DNA from: JALHTG01 sp964653695
Lineage (GTDB): Archaea; Thermoproteota; Bathyarchaeia; 40CM-2-53-6; JALHTG01
Assembly (NCBI GenBank): GCA_964653695.1
Contig: CAZZFQ010000013.1
Coordinates: 1 to 25,914, forward strand
DNA: 25,914 nt
Direction of reading: 5' to 3'
Below, piece by piece: positions 1-5,764 of this stretch (positions are counted from its first letter, which is position 1; each line of letters starts with the position of its first letter). The notes under the pieces were generated by a model. The model was not told the origin of the DNA. It saw only the letters and a program-made list of their open reading frames with translations, and made no database searches. A program made the translations under genes and the position numbers.

Positions 1-69
1 TACAAGACCCTGAAGAACTTCGTGGAACAATACGAGAAGAGAAAGGAACTAGGCAAAGGAACCGACTAG
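1..69 (+). CDS. 3' end of an unknown protein (partial)
   Basis: The first 69 bases read open in frame 1 for 22 codons and end at a TAG stop. The visible tail is strongly charged (Lys, Glu, Arg) and would suit a helical C-terminus. The rest of the gene lies upstream of the window, so no family can be named. It runs in the same direction as the surface-protein gene that follows and could share its transcript. Because the frame is short, being coding is likely but not proven. Confidence 0.5.
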   Translation, partial: YKTLKNFVEQYEKRKELGKGTD

Positions 70-154
70 ACATCTCTCTCCTTTCTTGTCACCGTCCTTA
101 GGACAGATTGTAGCACATTCGCTAGTCAATGCGTTCAAAACACATAATAGGCAA

Positions 155-1660
155 ATGCCTGAATCAGAACTACGAGCGGCTTTGCCTTTCATTCGAGAGA
201 TTCTCATCATAACTACGATCGTCCTGGTGATAGGTACGGTGCCTCACCTAGGTGTTCTGCCTGCGTCATCAGCTGCTCAGCCTGTGATTGACACCGATAA
301 CCCTGTTTACTCTCACTTGGCTAGGCAGGTACTGGTGAGCGGCTATGGCCTTCAGGCATCTCTCACTTATTTTCTTTGGTTGCGCAAACCTAGAGGGCAA
401 GACGCGTCATACACAGGCGTTTCCTTCGTGGCGACAACAACTGGGGGCGTTCCCTACCCAAATGTAAACATCCTTCTTGACGTACCGCCTGCTCTCGGAA
501 CCTATGTACTAACGATCTCGACTTCGTCATCGGTAGATATCGCTGGGGCTGCGTGTCACTTCGGTGTGATCGGCCCCGCTAAGCCCTTGTATCAAAGAAG
601 GGAAACTGCTAGGTTCACTGGGGGAGGAGTGCTTCCTGGGTCTACAATCAGGGTGGACATTCGAAACCCGATAGACGCACTTGTAAGCAATGCAACAGTA
701 ATTGTTAACGAGGTGGGCGAGTTTGAGCATACATGGCCAATACCCAACAATGTTCAGGTCGGGTCATGGGCTGTATCCGTTGGCGGAATCGGAACCTACG
801 ACAATAGCTTCGAGAGGCATCGAGCAGACGGCCAATTTGGTGTGATCGAAGCTTCTTTGAAGCTATCTATCCATCAGCAACCATCGGCACGATATCAGCG
901 TACAGAGACTGTAAAGACTGCTTTCATGGTCAGGTATCCGGACGAATCGCCTGTAACAACGATCAAGGCCGGCTCCAAACCTGTCTTCATCTCTCGAACG
1001 GGCATAGTAACTGAGTCGCTTCCACTTGTTCTTGCTGATACGATGAATGGAATATGGGTGGCTGAACACACTATCGCAAGGAACGAGACTCTGGGGAAGA
1101 ACTACACATTCTTGGTTTCGCCCGGTTCGTTCGACGACGGATTTGGAAACAAAGCCCCTTCATCTACGTCCGTTTCTTCAGAGTTCGAGGTGGCTCCTGC
1201 TCAACTGAGAATATCCGTCTTATCACCGAAGGACACGTATGAGATACTCTTTGATTCGATCGTCCTGAACGTAACTGCCAAGTATCCTGACGGGTCAGAC
1301 CTTGTTGATGGTAAGATCTCGGCGATCTTCGAAAGTGGGACTTGGAGAGATTCAAAACCGCTGTTATTCCAAGAGAAGTCGCGCTGCTGGGCTCTGACAT
1401 ACTACCTTGCGATCACAGAGATGCCTCGGATTGGAACATGGAAGATGACGCTCTTAGCGGAGGATATCTACGGAAACAAAGGCGTGACTTCAATGGACGT
1501 AGGTGTGCGAGTGCTTTGGCTATTCATAGCTACGGCAACATCAGGTGTCCTTACGATAGTCATTGCGAAATGGGTAAGCGAAGAAACAGGTCTTCGAAGA
1601 CTCCTCAAGAAGAAGGATGTCAAGCAGAAGGCTCCGCAAACTCTTCAAGACTCTGGATAG
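155..1660 (+). CDS. Membrane-anchored extracellular Ig-like/beta-sandwich protein, function unknown
   Basis: I do not recognise a named family. From the ATG at 155 the protein has 501 residues: a charged start, a hydrophobic segment (about residues 15-30, ILIITTIVLVIG) and an ASSAAQ stretch that fits signal-peptide cleavage. About 420 residues of beta-rich, Thr/Ser/Val-rich sequence follow, with repeated patterns such as 'G-TW-M' and 'YGN'. These resemble archaeal Ig-like or macroglobulin-type surface modules. A C-terminal membrane helix (about 453-474, VLWLFIATATSGVLTIVIA) and a 27-residue Lys/Arg-rich tail follow, so the bulk is predicted outside the cell with the tail inside. An in-frame TTG at 86 would add 23 residues; I prefer 155 because it gives a normal signal-peptide length, but neither start has a clear ribosome site. 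Several N-x-S/T sequons suggest glycosylation. Confidence 0.75.
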   Translation: MPESELRAALPFIREILIITTIVLVIGTVPHLGVLPASSAAQPVIDTDNPVYSHLARQVLVSGYGLQASLTYFLWLRKPRGQDASYTGVSFVATTTGGVPYPNVNILLDVPPALGTYVLTISTSSSVDIAGAACHFGVIGPAKPLYQRRETARFTGGGVLPGSTIRVDIRNPIDALVSNATVIVNEVGEFEHTWPIPNNVQVGSWAVSVGGIGTYDNSFERHRADGQFGVIEASLKLSIHQQPSARYQRTETVKTAFMVRYPDESPVTTIKAGSKPVFISRTGIVTESLPLVLADTMNGIWVAEHTIARNETLGKNYTFLVSPGSFDDGFGNKAPSSTSVSSEFEVAPAQLRISVLSPKDTYEILFDSIVLNVTAKYPDGSDLVDGKISAIFESGTWRDSKPLLFQEKSRCWALTYYLAITEMPRIGTWKMTLLAEDIYGNKGVTSMDVGVRVLWLFIATATSGVLTIVIAKWVSEETGLRRLLKKKDVKQKAPQTLQDSG

Positions 1661-1701
1661 ATACATATTGGCGCGACTGGTCACGCCCATCTCTGAGATA
1701 G

Positions 1702-1709
1702 TTTTTTAG
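1702..1709 (+). promoter_or_regulatory. TATA-like box of the acyl-CoA mutase operon
   Basis: TTTTTTAG lies 48 bases upstream of the GTG at 1754. An archaeal transcription start about 26 bases downstream would fall near 1732. This leaves a leader of about 22 bases that still contains the Shine-Dalgarno at 1742-1746. That start would also fall after the alternative TTG codon at 1727, supporting the GTG as the true start. Prediction from spacing and composition only. Confidence 0.35.
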
Positions 1710-1741
1710 CCACTCTTGGGGAAGGGTTGTTGGTCATTTCC

Positions 1742-1746
1742 GGAGG
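1742..1746 (+). promoter_or_regulatory. Shine-Dalgarno deciding the start of the mutase large subunit
   Basis: GGAGG sits 7 bases before GTG 1754. An in-frame TTG at 1727 would lie upstream of this site and would make it coding sequence, so 1754 is the better start. Residue numbering from 1754 then also coincides with the Propionibacterium MutB catalytic residues (Tyr243, His244). Confidence 0.6.
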
Positions 1747-1753
1747 ACCAAAC

Positions 1754-3433
1754 GTGTTAGATCCAGAAGAGCTTCGAGAGATAAAAGAGAAATCAGGGCG
1801 GTGGGAGGAGACTACTCTTAAAAGCTATCTGGAAACCAGGCCGGAGAGAAAGCCTGAATTCACAACCACATCTGGTTTCCAAGTGAGTAGGCTCTATACT
1901 CCAGCAGACGTTTCAGATCTGGACTACTCTGAAGATCTTGGTTATCCAGGCCAATTCCCGTACACAAGGGGAATACATCCCACGATGTATCGTGGCCGTC
2001 TTTGGACCATGCGAGAGTTCTCTGGATTCGGGACAGCCGAGGAAACTAACCGTCGCTTCAAGTATCTTCTCTCCGAAGGAGAAACTGGCCTCAGCGTTGC
2101 GTTCGACTACCCCACGATCACGGGCTACGACTCCGATCATCCTTTTGCTCAGGGTGAGGTCGGTAGATGCGGCGTAGCAGTCTCATCTCTTGCGGATATG
2201 GAGACTCTATTTGCAGGAATCCCGTTAGACAAAGTGAGCACGTCAATGACAATCAATGGGCCTGCAGCAATGCTTCTAGCTATGTACATCGCCGTGGGCC
2301 AGAAACAGGGAATGGCGCCTGAACTACTATCAGGCACGACTCAAAATGACATGCTCAAAGAGTTCTTCGCGCAGAAACTCTGCATCTTTCCACCGAAACC
2401 ATCCGTCAAGCTTGTTGTTGACATCATCGAGCACTGTGCAAAGAAGCTTCCCAAGTGGAATCCAATCAGCATCAGTGGGTATCACATAAGAGAGGCCGGG
2501 GCCAACGCTGTCCAAGAACTCGCTTTCACTCTTGCTGATGGCTTAGCTTATGTGCAGGCAACTGTGGACAGAGGACTGGATGTCGACGAATTCGCGCCAA
2601 GACTTTCGTTCTTTTTTGCGGCGCACAACGACCTGTTCGAGGAGGTTGCGAAGTTTCGGGCGGCGAGAAGGATTTGGGCCCAGTTCATGAAGGAGAGGTT
2701 CAAAGCAAGGAATGCCCGATCCATGTGGATGAGGATGCACGTTCAAACATCTGGCTGCACGTTGACTGCTCAACAACCAGTAAACAACACCATTAGAGTA
2801 GCAATTCAAGGGCTGGCAGCGGTCTTAGGCGGCACACAATCGCTGCACACGAACTCGTTCGACGAAGCCTTGGCGTTGCCTTCCGAGGAAGCGGTGAGGA
2901 TCGCTCTTAGAACACAGCAGATCATAGCACATGAGAGTGGTATACCCAACACAGTTGACCCACTAGGAGGATCTTTCTATCTTGAGGCCTTGACAAAGCA
3001 AATGGAGGAGGAAGCTCTAAAGTACATTGACCAAATAGAGGCGATGGGAGGAATATTCCAAGCGATTGAGAAAGGATTTCTCCAGAAGGAGATCGTTAAT
3101 AGCGCCTACAGGTATCAGCAAGATGTAGACAAGAAAGAGAGGATCATAGTCGGCCTGAACGAGTACGCGGGAAACGAAACTAGCAAGATCCCGTTGCTCA
3201 GGATAGATCCTCAGCTTGAGGAATTTCAGCTAAGGAAGCTCAGAAGATTGAAAGAGAGCAGGAACCAAGACCTTGTAACGAGAACACTGGAAAAACTTCG
3301 ACAAGCCTCTGAGAAGGATAATAACGTAATGCCGCACATTCTCGACAGTGTTAAGGCGTACTGCACACTCGGAGAAATCTGCGGGGTCCTTCGTGAAGTG
3401 TACGGACAATATCAGGAGCTGGTAATGTTTTGA
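1754..3433 (+). CDS. B12-dependent acyl-CoA mutase, large (catalytic) subunit; isobutyryl-CoA-mutase-like active site
   Basis: This 559-residue protein is the TIM-barrel subunit of the methylmalonyl-CoA mutase family, which uses adenosylcobalamin to interconvert branched and linear acyl-CoAs. Family motifs are intact: the RGIHPTMY and RLWTMRE substrate-channel strand (about 72-88), GLSVAFD (112-118), SISGYH with Tyr243 and His244, FAPRLSFFF, and GGTQSLHTNSFDEAL. The residues that read the substrate differ from true methylmalonyl-CoA mutase. The Tyr89 position is Phe (RLWTMREF), and the Arg207 that binds the methylmalonyl carboxylate is Gln (FFAQKLCIFPP). This Phe/Gln pair is the published signature of isobutyryl-CoA mutase; 2-hydroxyisobutyryl-CoA mutase has Ile/Gln. 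An automatic label of methylmalonyl-CoA mutase would therefore probably be wrong. The B12 domain is separate and encoded next, overlapping by four bases. The family is certain; the substrate is inferred. Confidence 0.93.
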   Translation: MLDPEELREIKEKSGRWEETTLKSYLETRPERKPEFTTTSGFQVSRLYTPADVSDLDYSEDLGYPGQFPYTRGIHPTMYRGRLWTMREFSGFGTAEETNRRFKYLLSEGETGLSVAFDYPTITGYDSDHPFAQGEVGRCGVAVSSLADMETLFAGIPLDKVSTSMTINGPAAMLLAMYIAVGQKQGMAPELLSGTTQNDMLKEFFAQKLCIFPPKPSVKLVVDIIEHCAKKLPKWNPISISGYHIREAGANAVQELAFTLADGLAYVQATVDRGLDVDEFAPRLSFFFAAHNDLFEEVAKFRAARRIWAQFMKERFKARNARSMWMRMHVQTSGCTLTAQQPVNNTIRVAIQGLAAVLGGTQSLHTNSFDEALALPSEEAVRIALRTQQIIAHESGIPNTVDPLGGSFYLEALTKQMEEEALKYIDQIEAMGGIFQAIEKGFLQKEIVNSAYRYQQDVDKKERIIVGLNEYAGNETSKIPLLRIDPQLEEFQLRKLRRLKESRNQDLVTRTLEKLRQASEKDNNVMPHILDSVKAYCTLGEICGVLREVYGQYQELVMF

Positions 3434-3867
3434 TCGGTGCAAGCTTGAAGCCGCGATCCGTAAGAGTCGAACGAAAGATCAGAGCTCTTGTCGCGAAGCC
3501 AGGACTGGACAGCCACGACAGAGGAGCGAAGGTTGTCGCTAGGGCGCTCCGAGATGCAGGAATGGAGGTTGTCTACACTGGCTTAAGGCAAACCCCAGAG
3601 CAGATAGTTGAGGCAGCAATGCAGGAGGACGTAGATGTTCTGTGCCTTAGCATCCTCTCCGGCGCCCATATGACCCTCTTCCCGAGAATAATCGATCTTA
3701 TGAAAGAGAAGGGTTTGGACGATGTCCTCGTGATCGCAGGAGGAGTAATCCCTGAGGAAGACATCTCAAAGCTCAAGGATATGGGAATCGCTGAAATCTT
3801 CGGTCCGGGGACTCCGACGCGTGTCACAGTCGACTACGTCAGAAACAACCTGAAAAGGAAATCGTAG
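3430..3867 (+). CDS. Acyl-CoA mutase small subunit (B12-binding domain)
   Basis: A 145-residue cobalamin-binding Rossmann domain that pairs with the preceding TIM-barrel subunit. The base-off/His-on motif DxHxxG is present as Asp27-Ser-His29-Asp-Arg-Gly32, with His29 the expected lower cobalt ligand. The SxL motif (Ser74-Ile-Leu76) and the Gly-Gly at 104-105 complete the signature. The TTG start overlaps the TGA stop of the large subunit (TTGA), implying translational coupling; a second in-frame TTG at 3445 with GGTG five bases upstream is an alternative. The separate small subunit is the usual archaeal arrangement and also that of isobutyryl- and 2-hydroxyisobutyryl-CoA mutases. Confidence 0.93.
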   Translation: MIGASLKPRSVRVERKIRALVAKPGLDSHDRGAKVVARALRDAGMEVVYTGLRQTPEQIVEAAMQEDVDVLCLSILSGAHMTLFPRIIDLMKEKGLDDVLVIAGGVIPEEDISKLKDMGIAEIFGPGTPTRVTVDYVRNNLKRKS

Positions 3868-3889
3868 GCAACTCGCGAAGTATCCAAAC

Positions 3890-4849
3890 ATGACACTTTC
3901 ACCGAAAGATCTGGCGCAAGGCGTCTTGAAGGGAAACAGAAGGTCTGTCGCTCGACTGATGACAGCAATCGAAAATGAGGATCCTGAATCAAGAGCAGCA
4001 ATCTCCCAGCTCTATCCTCACACCGGAAACGCGTACATAGTTGGGGTCACGGGCCCGCCTGGCTCAGGGAAGAGCACCCTAATTGGGCAACTCGCAAAGC
4101 AGTACAGAAAGCGCAAGAAGAAGGTAGGTATCATAGCTGTAGACCCTTCAAGCCCCTTCACAGGAGGCGCCCTCCTCGGCGATCGGATCAGAATGCAGGA
4201 GTTGAGTGCGGATGAAGGCGTCTTTGTCAGAAGCATGGCTACAAGAGGCAACTTGGGAGGGCTGGCAAGATCCACAGCTGATCTTGTGAATGTCCTTGAC
4301 GCATTTGGCTGTGACATCATCTTCGTGGAAACGGTTGGAGCCGGACAGTCAGAAGTAGATGTAATCAAGCTTGCAGACGCCGTCATGCTTGTCATGGCTC
4401 CTGGCCTGGGAGACGACATACAGGCAATAAAGGCCGGAATAATGGAGATCGGCGACATAATAGCTGTGAACAAGGCTGACCGGGAGAACGCGGAAAGAAC
4501 CATGTTGGAAATAAGAGAGGCAATTGAGCTCGACACTGAGCAGAAGGAATGGATCCCGCCCATAGTCAAGACGATCGCAACATCAAATGAAGGAGTAGAA
4601 GAGCTCGTCGAAAAGCTGGATGAACACAGAGTTTTCCACATGAAGGCAGGCCTTGCCCGCACAAGAATCAAAGGAGAGATTCAGCTCCTGGAGGCTCTCA
4701 AGGCGAGGCTTGCTGAGACCGTGATGGTAGGTCTAAGAGGCGACCGTGATTATGAGACTATGATTGAGAAGATAGCAAGCAGACAGCTGAACCCATATGA
4801 GGCCGCAGCCACGCTTGTTGACAAGATTGTCAGAAAGAATCAAGACTGA
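3890..4849 (+). CDS. meaB: MeaB/ArgK-type G3E GTPase, mutase chaperone
   Basis: A 319-residue cytoplasmic P-loop GTPase that loads adenosylcobalamin onto acyl-CoA mutases and protects or reactivates them. Visible motifs: Walker A GPPGSGKST (55-63), the conserved VDPSSPFTGGALLGDR (84-99), the ATRGNLGG switch (117-124), Walker B/switch VETVGAGQSE (146-155) and the guanine-specificity NKAD (194-197). The length matches stand-alone MeaB. It starts 22 bases after the small subunit, giving a mutase-mutase-chaperone operon. No strong Shine-Dalgarno is seen, so translation may depend on coupling. The motifs do not say which acyl-CoA mutase it serves; position points to the adjacent one. Confidence 0.95.
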   Translation: MTLSPKDLAQGVLKGNRRSVARLMTAIENEDPESRAAISQLYPHTGNAYIVGVTGPPGSGKSTLIGQLAKQYRKRKKKVGIIAVDPSSPFTGGALLGDRIRMQELSADEGVFVRSMATRGNLGGLARSTADLVNVLDAFGCDIIFVETVGAGQSEVDVIKLADAVMLVMAPGLGDDIQAIKAGIMEIGDIIAVNKADRENAERTMLEIREAIELDTEQKEWIPPIVKTIATSNEGVEELVEKLDEHRVFHMKAGLARTRIKGEIQLLEALKARLAETVMVGLRGDRDYETMIEKIASRQLNPYEAAATLVDKIVRKNQD

Positions 4850-4924
4850 CGAGTATTCTCCCAACGTTTGTAGGCCGGATAGATAGCGAAGTTTGATTCT
4901 CAATCGGAACAAGGGTCAAACGAC

Positions 4925-5458
4925 ATGACGAAATTGAGTCTAGACAAAGGGTTCATTCAAGTTTACACAGGAAACGGAAAGGGAAAGACTGGAGCCGCTT
5001 TCGGCCTTGCACTCAGAGCGATTGGCCAAGGCTTAAAGGTCTGCATAGTTCAATTTATAAAAGGCGGATTCGACTATGGCGAATCACACATAGCAGGAAA
5101 ACTTCCTCTTCTAGAGATGGCCGCCTACGGCCGAGGAAAGTTCATCAAAGAGAATCCTACAGTTGAGGATTTCGATGAGGCAAAAAAGGCGTTCAACCAC
5201 GCAAAGGTAGCTATTCAGAGCGGAAACTTCGACATAGTCATCCTCGACGAAGTAAACGTCGCCATACACCTAGGTCTGTTGTCGGTCAAAGACTTGATTG
5301 AGGTTCTCAGAAAAAAGCCTTCGCAAGTTGAGGTGGTCCTTACGGGGAGACATGCCCCAAAGGAGATAGTTGATGTGGCAGATCTGGTAACTGAGATGAG
5401 AGAGATCAAACATCCCTATGCGCGGGGAGTCCGAGCTAGAAGAGGAATCGAATACTAG
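4925..5458 (+). CDS. cobA: Cob(I)alamin adenosyltransferase, CobA/BtuR type
   Basis: This 177-residue enzyme transfers the adenosyl group of ATP to cob(I)alamin (or corrinoid) to make adenosylcobalamin, the cofactor of the mutase encoded just upstream. Diagnostic features are the unusual P-loop GNGKGKT (16-22), VILDEVNVA (about 105-113), the VLTGRHAP loop and the C-terminal block ADLVTEM...KHPYARGVRARRGIEY, which is the canonical end of the family. It is slightly shorter than E. coli BtuR because the N-terminal extension is reduced, as in many archaea. A 75-base gap separates it from meaB; same strand and linked function suggest a shared transcript. Confidence 0.93.
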   Translation: MTKLSLDKGFIQVYTGNGKGKTGAAFGLALRAIGQGLKVCIVQFIKGGFDYGESHIAGKLPLLEMAAYGRGKFIKENPTVEDFDEAKKAFNHAKVAIQSGNFDIVILDEVNVAIHLGLLSVKDLIEVLRKKPSQVEVVLTGRHAPKEIVDVADLVTEMREIKHPYARGVRARRGIEY

Positions 5459-5499
5459 GGACGGACTAAATAGAAAAAACAGTAGCACAGTATAGAACC

Positions 5500-5526
5500 T
5501 TGTCTAGCTCACGTTCATCTAGACAA
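5500..5526. promoter_or_regulatory. Candidate operator: TTGTCTAG/CTAGACAA inverted repeat
   Basis: A perfect 8-base inverted repeat, TTGTCTAG at 5500-5507 and CTAGACAA at 5519-5526, with 11 bases between the arms. A third copy of the half-site, CTAGACAA, lies at 5595-5602. All three are in the intergenic stretch between the adenosyltransferase and the small reading frame at 5652. The third copy lies just downstream of a TATA-like ATTTACTT (5576-5583). This geometry fits binding by a dimeric helix-turn-helix protein; the regulator is unknown. Confidence 0.45.
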
Positions 5527-5575
5527 TACTTACCAAGTTTTTGCGGCCAATCCTTCAAATCTTCGAACAAAAGCA

Positions 5576-5583
5576 ATTTACTT
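5576..5583 (+). promoter_or_regulatory. TATA-like box upstream of the 22-codon frame
   Basis: ATTTACTT predicts transcription starting near 5606, giving a leader of about 46 bases before the TTG at 5652. The same octamer occurs on the - strand in the promoter proposed for the small membrane protein (8619-8612). Weak on its own; supported by the operator-like repeats around it. Confidence 0.25.
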
Positions 5584-5607
5584 CACGCTTCCGACTAGAC
5601 AAGCATC

Positions 5608-5626
5608 CTTGCACTTGAGGTGCGAG
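5608..5626 (+). other. Small leader hairpin before the 22-codon frame
   Basis: CTTGCAC and GTGCGAG can pair in RNA over seven positions (one G-U) around a five-base loop TTGAG. The hairpin would sit at the very 5' end of the predicted transcript and ends 12 bases before the Shine-Dalgarno. It could stabilise the message or modulate translation; chance pairing is possible. Confidence 0.25.
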
Positions 5627-5638
5627 CATTTGGAAATA

Positions 5639-5646
5639 GGAGGTGA
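5639..5646 (+). promoter_or_regulatory. Near-perfect Shine-Dalgarno
   Basis: GGAGGTGA is complementary to eight consecutive bases of the usual archaeal 16S rRNA 3' end (ATCACCTCC). It is five bases before TTG 5652. It is the strongest ribosome site noticed in the window, where most genes show weak or no site, so it marks the following short frame as probably translated. Confidence 0.6.
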
Positions 5647-5651
5647 AAATT

Positions 5652-5720
5652 TTGAAGAAGAGAGTCAAGATGGAAGATGATCCAATAGGTATCTGGGATC
5701 CTCCACATCCGGAGTGGTAA
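5652..5720 (+). CDS. Possible 22-residue small protein or leader peptide
   Basis: A TTG-initiated frame of 22 codons ending in TAA. The peptide begins basic (MKKRVK), has an acidic middle (MEDD) and ends IWDPPHPEW, rich in proline and tryptophan. It has no signal peptide or membrane segment and I recognise no family. Evidence for translation is the GGAGGTGA site five bases upstream. A second in-frame start (ATG 5670) lies further from it. A hairpin follows directly (5737-5762), so the transcript may carry only this frame. It may be a regulatory peptide, a small stand-alone protein or a modified-peptide precursor; none can be chosen from sequence. Confidence 0.4.
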   Translation: MKKRVKMEDDPIGIWDPPHPEW

Positions 5721-5736
5721 GATCCTCTGTGTGCAA

Positions 5737-5762
5737 GGGCGGGAGTCCTTCGCTCGCCGCCC
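5737..5762. terminator. GC-rich hairpin between convergent genes
   Basis: GGGCGGGAG (5737-5745) can pair with CTCGCCGCCC (5753-5762) with a single bulged base and a seven-base loop. It lies 17 bases after the stop of the 22-codon frame and just beyond the stop of the convergent regulator gene at 5765. On the + strand only a short pyrimidine-rich GTCTATTT follows, so it is not a classical T-run terminator; it may instead mark the transcript end or insulate the convergent units. Confidence 0.4.
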
Positions 5763-5764
5763 GT

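Noticed and set aside
4018..4671. A 217-codon open frame on the - strand opposite meaB
   Set aside because: It is exactly antisense to a fully conserved GTPase, rich in Ser/Thr/Met without domain motifs, and is an artefact of the codon use of the + strand gene.
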